Assembly: GCF_019704555.1 (NCBI RefSeq)
Contig: NZ_AP024745.1
Span: 7,138,501-7,202,500 of the forward strand
From: Actinoplanes sp. L3-i22
Lineage (GTDB): Bacteria > Actinomycetota > Actinomycetes > Mycobacteriales > Micromonosporaceae
DNA length: 64,000 bases
Direction: 5' to 3'
Below, one piece after another: positions 16,214 through 24,381 of this stretch; position 1 is the first letter of the stretch, and every line of letters starts with the position of its first letter. Under the pieces are notes generated by a model, which was not told the DNA's origin, searched no databases, and saw only the letters and a list, made by a program, of their open reading frames with translations. A program made the position numbers and the translations under genes.

Positions 16214-17073
16214 CCTTTGATCGCTCCTGAAGTCAGACCGCGCATGAACTGGCGCTGCAGCGCCAGGAAGACCACCACCGACGGCAACAACGCGAGCAGC
16301 GCCGACGCGATCAGCACGCCGGTGCCGACCTGCTCGTCGGCGCGCAGGCTGCGCAACGCCAGGGCCAGCGTGAACTGCTGCGCGTCGGAGGCGACCAGCA
16401 GCGGCAGGATGTACTGGTCCCAGATCATCGTGAAGCCGAAGATGCCGAGCACACCGAGCGCCGGCCGGCACACCGGCAGGATCACCGACCAGAAGATCCG
16501 CAGGTCACCGGCGCCGTCGATGCGGGCCGCCTCCTCCAGCTCGATCGGCACGTCGCGCATGAACTCGGTCATCACCAGGATCGCGAACGCCCACGCGCCG
16601 ACCGGCACGATCATCCCGGCCAGGCTGCCGACCAGGTTGACGTGCACGATCGGCACGTCGGAAAGCACCAACGACAGCGGAATGGCAAGAATCTCCTCCG
16701 GCAACATCATGGTCGAGAGGATCAGAAACAGGATCAGGCGTACGCCCGGAAATTGCTTACGGGCCAGCGCATACGCAGCCGTGACACTGACCGCCATCTG
16801 CAGCAGCAGGCCGCCCCCGACCACGATCAGCGAGTTCGCCAGGTAGTGGAGCACCCCCTGGTCGACCGCGGTGCGGAAGTTGTCCAGGGTCAGGTCGTGC
16901 GGGATCAGCGACAGCTTCGTCGGATCGGTGACCCGGCCGAACGCGCTGACCAGCAACGCCAGCAGCGGCCCGGCGAAGACGAAGACCACCAGGGCGTACA
17001 GTCCGATTTTGATGATCCGGCCGAGCGGCCCGCGGACCGCGCCGAGCCCCAGCGCCGTGTCGAGCTGCCTCAC
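16210..17073 (-). CDS. Sugar ABC transporter permease (MalG type)
   Basis: A 287-residue inner-membrane protein with six hydrophobic segments. The cytoplasmic EAA loop is clear: EEAARIDGAGDLRIFWSVILPVCRPALG at about residues 188-215. The order of helices and the C-terminal RQFMRGLTSGAIKG ending are those of CUT1 MalG/UgpE-type permeases. It starts with GTG overlapping the previous permease by 4 bases and pairs with that protein to form the channel. No ATPase gene is present, which is common in actinomycetes, where one MsiK-like ATPase serves several CUT1 systems. It probably imports a uronic acid or glycoside, judging from the operon. Confidence 0.9.
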   Translation of the reverse strand: MRQLDTALGLGAVRGPLGRIIKIGLYALVVFVFAGPLLALLVSAFGRVTDPTKLSLIPHDLTLDNFRTAVDQGVLHYLANSLIVVGGGLLLQMAVSVTAAYALARKQFPGVRLILFLILSTMMLPEEILAIPLSLVLSDVPIVHVNLVGSLAGMIVPVGAWAFAILVMTEFMRDVPIELEEAARIDGAGDLRIFWSVILPVCRPALGVLGIFGFTMIWDQYILPLLVASDAQQFTLALALRSLRADEQVGTGVLIASALLALLPSVVVFLALQRQFMRGLTSGAIKG

Positions 17074-17990
17074 GACCGCCGCCTCAGCAGCTGCGCCAGC
17101 AATGTCAGCCCGACCGTGGCCACCAGCAGCAACATCGAGCCGGCCGACGCGACGCCCAGCTCGTTGCGCTCCAGGCCGAGCTTGTAGACCAGCGTCATCA
17201 CCACCTCGGTGGAGCCGTTCGGGCCACCGTTGGTGAGCAGGAAGATCTCGGTGAAGACGCGCAGGCCGCGGATCGCGGCGAGGGTGAGCACGATGCCGAA
17301 CACCGCGCGCATCGCCGGGAACGCCACGTGCCAGAGGCGCCGCAGCGGCCCCGCGCCGTCGGCCGCGGCGGCCTCGTAGAGGGTGCGGTCGACGCCGGCC
17401 AGCCCGGCAATGAAGATCATCATGTCGTACGGGGCACCGCGCCAGATCCCGACCGCCATCACCGACCACAGTGACGTGTGCGGCGAGTCGAGGTACTGCC
17501 CGGGGCCGAGTCCGATCCAGCCCAGCACCGAGTTGAGCGCGCCGTCCGGCGCCGGGTAGTAGAGGATCCGCCAGAGCGCGGCGACCACCGCCATCGCGGT
17601 GACCGTGGGCAGGAAGACCACGGTGCGGACGAACCACAGGTGCCGGGCGGTGCCCTCGAGCAGCAGGGCCAGGGCGAGGCCGACGACGATCGAGCCGAGG
17701 GTCTCGCCGAGCGCGAGCACGACCGTGTGGCCGGCCGCGGCGCGGAACGCCTCGTCACCCAGGACGGTCCGGTAGTTGTCCAGGCCGACCCAGCGGTCGC
17801 CGAGGTACGGCCGGACCTCCTGGAAGCTCATGCTGATCGCCCGGGCCATCGGCACGAACTTGAACAGCGCGAACAGGATCAGCGCGGGGGCGAGCCAGAG
17901 CCATGCGCTCGTGTTGGTGGAAAGTTTCCTCCGGCGGGCCGCCGGGGCCGCTCGCACCCGGTCCGGCGGCGCGGCCAGGGTGGTGGTCAC
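17070..17990 (-). CDS. Sugar ABC transporter permease (MalF type)
   Basis: A 306-residue membrane protein with a basic cytoplasmic N-terminus, then six transmembrane segments starting with LWLAPALILFALFKFVPMARAISMSF. The EAA loop reads YEAAAADGAGPLRRLWHVAFPAMRAVFG at about residues 215-242. This is the standard MalF/UgpA-type CUT1 permease. The GTG start overlaps the stop of the binding-protein gene (GTGA), and its own stop overlaps the next permease, so the transporter genes are tightly coupled. Upstream in-frame extension would run through the binding-protein gene and is rejected. Confidence 0.9.
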   Translation of the reverse strand: MTTTLAAPPDRVRAAPAARRRKLSTNTSAWLWLAPALILFALFKFVPMARAISMSFQEVRPYLGDRWVGLDNYRTVLGDEAFRAAAGHTVVLALGETLGSIVVGLALALLLEGTARHLWFVRTVVFLPTVTAMAVVAALWRILYYPAPDGALNSVLGWIGLGPGQYLDSPHTSLWSVMAVGIWRGAPYDMMIFIAGLAGVDRTLYEAAAADGAGPLRRLWHVAFPAMRAVFGIVLTLAAIRGLRVFTEIFLLTNGGPNGSTEVVMTLVYKLGLERNELGVASAGSMLLLVATVGLTLLAQLLRRRS

Positions 17991-19312
17991 CCCTTGGCTC
18001 CCTGCTTGGTCAGTTCGTCGGAAAATGTCTTCGCGAGCTCGGCCAGGGCGGCCTTCGGGTCTTGCGAGCAGTCCGCGACCAGGGCGTTCAGGGTGTCGGC
18101 CGAGGACTGGCGGAACGGGGTCCAGTCCGGCACCACCGGGACGTAGCGGGCGCCGTTCTGGTAGATGCCGGCGAACAGCTGCCAGCGGGTGTCCTTGCGG
18201 ACGGCGGCCATGTCGACCTTGCTGTTCACCGGCAGGCGCACCACGTTGCCGTCGGTGTCGCCGGCCATGCCCAGCGTCTGACCTTCGGGCGAAACGGCGT
18301 ACGTCGCAAATCGGTTTTGACCCTCGGGGTTGGCGGAGCCTGCCATCAGGTAGACGTTCTCCCCCTCGGCGAGCGACACGCTCGTGCCGCCGGGGCCCGG
18401 TGGGAGCGCGACGACCTCGTATTTCTCCTTGCCGAGGTTTTTGTCGAACCGAGCCATGTTGTACGGCCCGGTCAGATAGATCCCGCCTTTGCCGGTCTCG
18501 AAGAGCGGGTGGGCCTGGGTGGTCTCGGCGGTCACCGAGCCGGGCACGACGCTCTTGTCCGTGCAGAACTGCTTCTGGAACTCGGTGGTCGCGGCGAGCG
18601 CCTGCGGACTGTCGATCGCCGGGGTGAGTTTGCCGGTCGTGCCGGTGAGGAAGTCGCCGCCGGCCGAGAAGAGGAAGCTCGCGAAGTACCACGAGGTGTA
18701 GCCGCGTTTGGTGGAGGCGGGGACGACGTAGCCGTAGGTGTCGGCCTTGCCGTTGCCGTCCGGATCCCCGGTGGTGAACGCCTTGGCCAGCGCGTCCAGG
18801 TCGGCCCAGCTCTTCGGCACCGGCAGGCCCAGCTTCTCGCGCCAGTCCTTGCGGAGGAACAAGGCGAACGACTGCGCCGAGAACGGGACGCCGTAGATCT
18901 TGCCGTCCGCGCCGGTCGCGGCCGACCAGGAGGCCGGGGTCAGGTCGGCCTGCCCGGCGATCGATTGCCGGTCGACCTCGCGGACCAGGCCCTGCTTGAC
19001 CAGGCCGCCGAGCCGGTCGGTGTCGTTGATGACGATGTCCGGCAGCCTCTTCTGCGCGGCCGCCTGCTGCAGCTTGGTCTCGAAGTCGTCGAACAGCGCG
19101 GTCACCTTCGTGGGCACGCCGGTCTTGGCGGTGAACGCGGCGGCGAGCTGCTGGTCGGTCTTCTCGGTGTTGGAGCCGGGCGGCTTGCGGACCCAGATCT
19201 GCAGCTCGGCCTTGGCATCGGACCCAGCGCTGTCGTCGCCGCCGCACGCCACCAGGCAGCCGGCCGCGACGGCGGCGGTCACCGCCATCGCGAGCACTCT
19301 CCGACCAGTCAC
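17987..19312 (-). CDS. Sugar ABC transporter solute-binding lipoprotein
   Basis: A 441-residue exported protein. The signal peptide ends in a lipobox-like VACGGDD with Cys near residue 23. The mature part starts with ELQIWVRKPPGSNTEKTDQQLAAAFTAKTGVPTKV, the usual cluster D/family 1 extracellular solute-binding fold, and includes ETGKGGIYLTGPYNMARFDKN. It starts with GTG, 8 bases after a perfect AGGAGG. It is the first gene of the six-gene import/degradation operon, and an IclR-type motif lies 15 bases upstream of the start codon. The ligand is inferred from the operon to be a uronic acid or a uronide. Confidence 0.9.
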   Translation of the reverse strand: MTGRRVLAMAVTAAVAAGCLVACGGDDSAGSDAKAELQIWVRKPPGSNTEKTDQQLAAAFTAKTGVPTKVTALFDDFETKLQQAAAQKRLPDIVINDTDRLGGLVKQGLVREVDRQSIAGQADLTPASWSAATGADGKIYGVPFSAQSFALFLRKDWREKLGLPVPKSWADLDALAKAFTTGDPDGNGKADTYGYVVPASTKRGYTSWYFASFLFSAGGDFLTGTTGKLTPAIDSPQALAATTEFQKQFCTDKSVVPGSVTAETTQAHPLFETGKGGIYLTGPYNMARFDKNLGKEKYEVVALPPGPGGTSVSLAEGENVYLMAGSANPEGQNRFATYAVSPEGQTLGMAGDTDGNVVRLPVNSKVDMAAVRKDTRWQLFAGIYQNGARYVPVVPDWTPFRQSSADTLNALVADCSQDPKAALAELAKTFSDELTKQGAKG

Positions 19313-19326
19313 GTGCCTGCCTCCTG

Positions 19327-19342
19327 TCTACATATATGGACG
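19327..19342. promoter_or_regulatory. Candidate IclR operator, copy 1
   Basis: TCTACATATATGGACG, an imperfect palindrome, lies between the ribosome-binding site of the solute-binding-protein gene and the divergent IclR gene. The same motif with one difference occurs at 21210-21225. Confidence 0.6.
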
Positions 19343-19438
19343 CGTGTTTTGTGTGTGTCACGCGAGTAGGGACAAGCTAGCTGCCGGTATGATGACCGTC
19401 AACACTCTGGAAACAAACCTTCGTGATGGCGGGTATCA

Positions 19439-20236
19439 ATGGCTTCGGTTCTCGACGGATCAACGGCGGCCAATGACGTCTCACCGGTGAAATCGGCCGA
19501 GCGGACCGTGAAGATCCTGGAGACGCTCGCCGCGTCGCCGACCCGGCTGACGCTCTCCGAGCTGCAGGAGCGGATGGGCTATCCGCGGTCCAGCCTGCAC
19601 GCGCTGGTGCGGACGTTGCGCGAGCTCAAGTGGGTGGAGGCGGACGAGACCGGCTCGGCGTTCGGGGTGGGGCCGCACGCGCTGCTCTCCGGCACGGCCT
19701 ATCTGGACCGCGACCCGGCGCTGCGGTTCGCCCAGGAGACCATCGAGGACCTGCGCGGCGAGGTGGGGTACACGTTCCACTACGCCCGGCGCGACGACGC
19801 GCACGTGTTGTACCTGGCCAGCCGGGAGGCGCGGGACTCCAGCGGGCGGGTGTCCCGGGTCGGCCGGCGGCTCCCGGCGCACGTGACCGCGCTCGGGCAG
19901 GCGCTGCTCGCCGAGCTGACCGAGGCCGAGGTCGACGCGCTGCTGCCGCCGGCCCTGGCGGGGATGCGGCCGGGCAGCATCACCGACCGGTCCGCCCTGC
20001 ACGAGGAGCTGGACGCGGTCCGCAAGCGGGGCTGGGCGTTCGAGCGGGAGCAGAACACCGAGGGGGTGGCTTGTGTGGCGGTGGCGGTGGGCTACCGGAT
20101 CCCGGCCAGCGACGCGGTGTCCTGCTCGATGCCGGCCGGCCGGGCCACCCCCGAACACGTGCAGCAGGTGGCTGACGCGGTGACCCGGCACGTCTCGGCC
20201 CTCGCGCGCACCCTGCGCCGCGAAGGAATCCGCTGA
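19439..20236 (+). CDS. IclR-family regulator of the uronate locus
   Basis: A 265-residue protein with an N-terminal winged helix (AERTVKILETLAASPTRLTLSELQERMGYPRSSLHALVRTLRELKWV, about residues 20-65). It is followed by an IclR effector-binding domain with VSRVGRRLPAHVTALGQALLAEL and EREQNTEGVACVAVAVGYR. It lies between the import operon and the catabolic genes, and the same 16-bp motif occurs in both promoter regions, so it is the likely local regulator. The effector is probably a pathway intermediate. The ATG start is supported by a TATGAT box about 46 bases upstream. A conserved-looking cysteine is in the effector domain. Confidence 0.88.
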   Translation: MASVLDGSTAANDVSPVKSAERTVKILETLAASPTRLTLSELQERMGYPRSSLHALVRTLRELKWVEADETGSAFGVGPHALLSGTAYLDRDPALRFAQETIEDLRGEVGYTFHYARRDDAHVLYLASREARDSSGRVSRVGRRLPAHVTALGQALLAELTEAEVDALLPPALAGMRPGSITDRSALHEELDAVRKRGWAFEREQNTEGVACVAVAVGYRIPASDAVSCSMPAGRATPEHVQQVADAVTRHVSALARTLRREGIR

Positions 20237-20270
20237 AAGATTTGCGGCCTCTGCAGCGGCTGCGGAGTGA

Positions 20271-21092
20271 TCAGCCCATGCGCTGGGCCAGGGGCCAGTC
20301 GCACCACCACGATCCGACCCGGTTCAGCTCCGGGTTCTCGTCGAAGTCGGGCTCGCCGAACTCGGCGATCCGCTCGGCCGCGAACACCTCGGCGTCGTCC
20401 TTCGGGAAGTAGCCGATCGCCTCACCCTCCGCGAGCGACCACCAGCGGCGGGTGTTGCGACTGACGCCCCAGACGATCCGGAAGCCGGGGCTCGGCGCGG
20501 ACAGGCACGCCTCGACCAGGCGGGCGCCGTCGTCCGGGGAGAGCCAGGTGGCCAGGCCGCGGTTCTGCGGCGGGGTCGGAAACCACAATCCGATGCGTAC
20601 GCAGATCACGTCCAGGCCGAACCGGTCCACGTAGAGACTGGCCAGGGACTCGACGGCGGCCTTGCTCCAGCCGTACAGGGTGTCCGGGCGCGGCGGCAGA
20701 TCGGCCGGCAACCCGTCCGGGTACGCCGCGACGTCGCGCACGTGGAACCCGGCGGCATGCGACGACGAGGCCAGCATCAGCCGGGTGATGCCCAGGCGGC
20801 GCGCGGTCTCCAGCAGGTGGTAGGTGCCGAGCGCGTTGGAGCGCAGCACCTCACCGGCGTCCGCCTCCTTGCTCTGGCCACCGAGGTGGACGATCGCGTC
20901 CACGTCGGCGCAGGCGGCGGCCACCGCGTCCGGGTCGGCGAGCGAGCCGAGCACGGCCTCCTCGGCGCCCGCGCCGTCGATCGCGGGCGGCCGGACCACG
21001 TCGAACAGCCGCAGCACCCGCCCGTCGGCGGCGAGCCGGGTCCGCAAGGACGTGGCGACCTTGCCGGCGCCGCCGGTGACCAGGATCCGCAT
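20271..21092 (-). CDS. udh: Uronate dehydrogenase
   Basis: A 273-residue SDR of the uronate dehydrogenase type. The N-terminal NAD motif is VTGGAGKVATSL. The SSSHAAGFH segment, the catalytic YGWSKAAVE (Tyr/Lys of YxxxK) and the C-terminal WGVSRNTRRWWSL motif are the hallmarks of Udh from Agrobacterium and Pseudomonas. The reaction is glucuronate or galacturonate plus NAD+ to the aldarolactone, the entry step of the oxidative uronate route. A GGAGGAG ribosome-binding site precedes the ATG. It is transcribed divergently from garR and converges on iclR. Confidence 0.88.
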   Translation of the reverse strand: MRILVTGGAGKVATSLRTRLAADGRVLRLFDVVRPPAIDGAGAEEAVLGSLADPDAVAAACADVDAIVHLGGQSKEADAGEVLRSNALGTYHLLETARRLGITRLMLASSSHAAGFHVRDVAAYPDGLPADLPPRPDTLYGWSKAAVESLASLYVDRFGLDVICVRIGLWFPTPPQNRGLATWLSPDDGARLVEACLSAPSPGFRIVWGVSRNTRRWWSLAEGEAIGYFPKDDAEVFAAERIAEFGEPDFDENPELNRVGSWWCDWPLAQRMG

Positions 21093-21153
21093 CGATACTC
21101 CTCCATCTCGGTGGTCGCCGAGCCTAACAGACATCCTCGTACGTAAATGGCGC

Positions 21154-21182
21154 TTGACCGAAGCAGAGCTATTTCCTATGTT
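21154..21182 (+). promoter_or_regulatory. Promoter of garR-aldolase operon
   Basis: TTGACC (21154-21159) and TATGTT (21177-21182) are separated by 17 bp, a near-consensus vegetative promoter. The expected start at about 21189 gives a short leader that contains the IclR motif just before the ATG. Confidence 0.65.
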
Positions 21183-21209
21183 GGGCCGCATCCAACTACA
21201 CGTTAGGCA

Positions 21210-21225
21210 TCTACATATGTGGACG
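21210..21225. promoter_or_regulatory. Candidate IclR operator, copy 2
   Basis: TCTACATATGTGGACG overlaps the garR start codon (21217) and lies about 30 bp downstream of a good promoter, where a bound repressor could block elongation or initiation. It matches the motif at 19327-19342 at 15 of 16 positions. Confidence 0.6.
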
Positions 21226-22098
21226 ATCGGCTTCATCGGCCTCGGCGTGATGGGTGCGCCGATGGCGGACAACCTGGTGAAGGCCGGCTTCGACGTGGCC
21301 GGCCACACCCGCCGCCCCGGCGGCACCGACCGGCTGGTCGCCGCCGGCGGCCGGCACGCGGCGTCGGTCGCGGAAGCCGTGCGCGGCGCCGACGTGGTGA
21401 TCACGATGCTGCCCGACTCCCCCGACGTGGAGGAGGTGGTGCTCGGCCCGGACGGGGTGATCGAGCACGCCGACCCGGGGGCGCTGGTGATCGACATGAG
21501 CACGGTCCGGCCGCAGACCGCCCGGGCGATCGAGAGCGCGGCCGGGGCGGCCAGCCTGCAGGCGCTCGACGCCCCGGTCTCCGGCGGGGAGCAGGGCGCG
21601 ATCGACGCGGTGCTGTCGATCATGGTGGGTGGCGCGGCCGTCGCGTTCGAGCGGGCCCGGCCGGTGTTCGAGGCGCTCGGCACCACGATCACGCACGTCG
21701 GGCCGGCCGGCGCCGGGCAGCTCGTCAAGGCGGCCAACCAGCTGGTCGTCGGCGGCACCATCGAGCTGGTCGCCGAGGCGATCGTGCTGCTGGAGGCCAG
21801 CGGCGTCGACCCGGCCCGCGGGCTGCGGGTGCTCGGCGGCGGCCTGGCCGGCAGCACCGTCCTGGACCGCAAGGGCGCCGCGATGCTGGAGCGGCGCTTC
21901 CAGCCCGGCTTCCGGGTCGATCTGCATCACAAGGACTTCGGCATCGTGCTGGACGCGGCCCGCTCCGCGAAGGTGGCGCTGCCGGTCGGCGAGCTGGTCG
22001 CCCAGCTGATCGAGGCGGTCCGCGACCTGGGCCACGGCGACCTCGACCACGGGGTGCTGCTGCGCGGCGTCGAGCAGCTCTCCGGCCGTAACCGATGA
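21217..22098 (+). CDS. garR: 2-hydroxy-3-oxopropionate (tartronate semialdehyde) reductase
   Basis: A 293-residue beta-hydroxyacid dehydrogenase. The N-terminal dinucleotide fold is IGFIGLGVMGAPMADNLVKAG, and the substrate loop is DAPVSGGEQGA. The catalytic lysine is in GAGQLVKAANQLVVGG (near residue 171), and the C-terminal helix is LHHKDFGIVLDAARS. It reduces tartronate semialdehyde to D-glycerate. Linkage to an aldolase and Udh supports this over 3-hydroxyisobutyrate dehydrogenase. The stop overlaps the aldolase ATG (ATGA). Confidence 0.87.
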   Translation: MWTIGFIGLGVMGAPMADNLVKAGFDVAGHTRRPGGTDRLVAAGGRHAASVAEAVRGADVVITMLPDSPDVEEVVLGPDGVIEHADPGALVIDMSTVRPQTARAIESAAGAASLQALDAPVSGGEQGAIDAVLSIMVGGAAVAFERARPVFEALGTTITHVGPAGAGQLVKAANQLVVGGTIELVAEAIVLLEASGVDPARGLRVLGGGLAGSTVLDRKGAAMLERRFQPGFRVDLHHKDFGIVLDAARSAKVALPVGELVAQLIEAVRDLGHGDLDHGVLLRGVEQLSGRNR

Positions 22099-22901
22099 GC
22101 GGCCCGCAGACCTCCGGCCCGCAGGTCTCCGGCCCGCCGTCGATGAGCGGGCTGCGGGCTCGGCTCGCCGCCGGGGACACCCTGTTCGGCACGTTTCTCG
22201 GCCTGGGCTCGGCGCTCGCGACCGAGGCGTGCGCGGTGGCCGGCTTCGACTGGCTGCTGGTCGACCTGGAACACGGCGGCGGCGACGAGCAGGCGCTGCT
22301 GCACCAGCAGCTCGCCGGCGAGGCCCGCCGCACCCCGATGCTGGCCCGGGTCGAGTCGGCCGAGCGGATCCGCACCGGGCGGCTGCTCGACGCCGGGGTG
22401 GCCGGCGTGATGTTCCCCCGCCTCGAATCGGCCGCCGAGGTCCGCGCCGCGGTGCGGCACCTGCGCTACCCACCCGAGGGCGACCGCGGCGTCGCCACCT
22501 ACAACCGGGTGTACGACTTCGGCCTGCGCCCCGACCGCCTGGCGACCGCGAACGATCACGTCGTCGGAATCGTGCAGATCGAGAGCCGCGGCGCGCTGAC
22601 CGCGGCCGCGGAGATCGCCGGCGTGCCCGGCGTCGACGTGCTCTTCGTCGGCCCGCGCGACCTCTCCACCGACCTGGGCTGCGCGGGTCGCTTCGACGCG
22701 CCGGAGTTCACCGCGGCCCTGGACCAGGTGCTCGCCGCCGCGAAGGACGCCGGGATCGCCGCCGGCATCCTGGCCGGGGACGCGCGGCAGGCGGCCGCCC
22801 ACACCGCGCTGGGCTTCCGCTTCGTCGGCGTCGGCTCGGACGCCTCCCTGCTGGCCCGGGCCGCCTCCGACGTCGTCCGCGAGCTGCGCCCGTTCCACTG
22901 A
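22095..22901 (+). CDS. HpcH/HpaI aldolase, probably 2-keto-3-deoxyglucarate aldolase
   Basis: A 268-residue class II aldolase with ATEACAVAGFDWLLVDLEHGGG, ARVESAERIRTGRLLDAGVAGVMFPRLES, the metal-binding IVQIESRGALT and LFVGPRDLSTDLG, as in GarL/HpaI. It would split 5-keto-4-deoxyglucarate into pyruvate and tartronate semialdehyde, which GarR then reduces. The first 16 residues (SGPQTSGPQVSGPPS) are an extension made by duplication of the garR/aldolase junction. A second ATG at 22143, opening MSGLRARLAAGD, is the start typical of the family and may also be used. Confidence 0.83.
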   Translation: MSGPQTSGPQVSGPPSMSGLRARLAAGDTLFGTFLGLGSALATEACAVAGFDWLLVDLEHGGGDEQALLHQQLAGEARRTPMLARVESAERIRTGRLLDAGVAGVMFPRLESAAEVRAAVRHLRYPPEGDRGVATYNRVYDFGLRPDRLATANDHVVGIVQIESRGALTAAAEIAGVPGVDVLFVGPRDLSTDLGCAGRFDAPEFTAALDQVLAAAKDAGIAAGILAGDARQAAAHTALGFRFVGVGSDASLLARAASDVVRELRPFH

Positions 22902-22916
22902 TGGCAGGATCGTCGT

Positions 22917-23900
22917 GTGCATCTGGACGACAACACGACCGCGCGGCCGGTCGCCCTGCCGCCGAGCCCACCCGGTGACCTGGCCGGCGGCATCCGCGAC
23001 TGGATCACCTCGGCGCCGCTGCGGGAGCTCGTCGCGGCGTCCGGTGGCCGGCTGCCCGGCGGCGGAACCGCCGAGCTGCTCGCCTGGCTGGACGACTTCT
23101 CCGGCGCCCACTGGGACTTCCGCCGAGGCAGCCTGGAACGACACATGATGGACCCCCAGGATTTCGGTACGCCGGTGCTCGCCGCCATCGACCGCGCGGC
23201 GACCGCGCTCGGCCTGGTCACCGCCCACCCGCCGAGCCGGCGCGAGTACACCCACCTGCTGGTCCTCGGCGGTCTCGGCGCCACCTGCCTGCAGCGTGCC
23301 GACTACGCCGCCCGGCTGTGGCGTTCCGGGGCCGTCGGCTCGCCCCGGGTCGCCGGGCTCGGCAGCTTCCGGCCGCTGCACGAGACCGAGCTGGCCACGC
23401 CCGGACTGGCCGGCTGCGTCACCGAGGTGGACGCCATGCGGGCCGGGCTGCGGGCGAGCTTCGCGCTGGGCGAGCCGGTCGAGCACCGGGGCACCACCGG
23501 CCCGGCCGGCCACGACTCCTGGTCGATCACCGATTTCACCGCGCCCGGCGCGACAACGATCCAGGCCGCGGCCGGGGCGACAACGGTCCAGGTGCTGGCC
23601 GCGCCGTCGGCCGAGCCGGAGCTGCGCCGGGCGGACACTTCGGACACCTACCGCTTCTGGGCCGGCGAGCACCGCCCGGGCCCCGGTGACGCCGTCCTGA
23701 TCGTCACGTCACCGATCTACGTGCCGTTCCAGCACGCCGACGCGATCCGGCTGCTGAACCTGCCGTACGGCTGCCCGGTCGACACGGTCGGCCTGGACTC
23801 CGAGCAGAGCTTCGGGCCGGAACGCTATCTGCAGGAGATCCGCTCGGCGGTCCGCTCCCTGCGCAAGCTGCACCAGACGTACGAGCCCCCGCCCCGCTGA
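22917..23900 (+). CDS. Uncharacterised protein, distantly DUF218-like
   Basis: A 327-residue soluble protein that I do not recognise securely. The segments YTHLLVLGGLGATCLQRADYAARLW and GDAVLIVTSPIYVPFQHADAIRLLNLPYGCPVDTVG are arranged like the two nucleotide-like loops of DUF218 (YdcF/SanA) proteins: an LGG strand, then TSP followed by QHADAIRL. It starts with GTG after AGGA, 15 bp behind the aldolase stop, so it may be the last gene of the garR operon, although its relation to uronate catabolism is unclear. A hairpin follows it. Confidence 0.5.
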   Translation: MHLDDNTTARPVALPPSPPGDLAGGIRDWITSAPLRELVAASGGRLPGGGTAELLAWLDDFSGAHWDFRRGSLERHMMDPQDFGTPVLAAIDRAATALGLVTAHPPSRREYTHLLVLGGLGATCLQRADYAARLWRSGAVGSPRVAGLGSFRPLHETELATPGLAGCVTEVDAMRAGLRASFALGEPVEHRGTTGPAGHDSWSITDFTAPGATTIQAAAGATTVQVLAAPSAEPELRRADTSDTYRFWAGEHRPGPGDAVLIVTSPIYVPFQHADAIRLLNLPYGCPVDTVGLDSEQSFGPERYLQEIRSAVRSLRKLHQTYEPPPR

Positions 23901-23909
23901 TCCGGGCAC

Positions 23910-23930
23910 GTCCGTCGGCCGTGGACGGAC
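23910..23930 (+). terminator. Terminator-like hairpin
   Basis: GTCCGTC and GACGGAC arms (7 bp, perfect) enclose a 7-nt loop just after the stop of the uncharacterised gene. A short CTT follows; no real T-tract. Confidence 0.4.
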
Positions 23931-24018
23931 CGGACGTCTTGCCGCGGGCCGGTCGGCCGGGAAGTATTGTCGCGATCACCCTGTGCTCATGAGGTGCGCT
24001 GCGACAAGGAGATGATCC

Positions 24019-24381
24019 GTGACCGATCGCCGGCTCGTCTGGGGTTCGGCAACCGGCGTGACGCTGGCCGCCGTCAACAGTGCGGTCATCAACGAGCTGC
24101 ACGGCGGCCGGCTGTGGTGGGTCGCGGCCGCCGGTTGCACCGTCGCCGGCGCGGTGCTGGCCGGCTGGCTGGCGACCGGGTCCGCGGCCCGCCGGATCGG
24201 GCGCGGGGCCGTCGTGGCCGGCCGGGACATCGCCGGCAAGGTCCGGACGGACGGCTCGGCGCCGGCCGGCACCGGGGTCCAGCCGCCGCCCGAGGTGGAT
24301 TCCGGAGCCGTGGTCGCCGGGCGGGACATCGCCGCCGGAGCCGAGATCGACACCACCGGGCGGGGTACGACCGGCCGATGA
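24019..24381 (+). CDS. Small two-helix membrane protein with AVVAGRDI repeats
   Basis: A 120-residue protein. Two hydrophobic segments at about residues 6-24 and 31-52 suggest a hairpin in the membrane. The remainder carries two copies of GAVVAGRDIAG-like motif (about residues 63-73 and 95-105) in a Gly/Pro-rich context. The same motif opens the next protein, and the two genes overlap by ATGA, so they are made together. Short repeats of this type occur before NTPase domains in actinobacterial STAND proteins, where they may stack as small beta elements. It may anchor its partner at the membrane. It starts with GTG behind AAGGAG. Confidence 0.6.
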   Translation: MTDRRLVWGSATGVTLAAVNSAVINELHGGRLWWVAAAGCTVAGAVLAGWLATGSAARRIGRGAVVAGRDIAGKVRTDGSAPAGTGVQPPPEVDSGAVVAGRDIAAGAEIDTTGRGTTGR

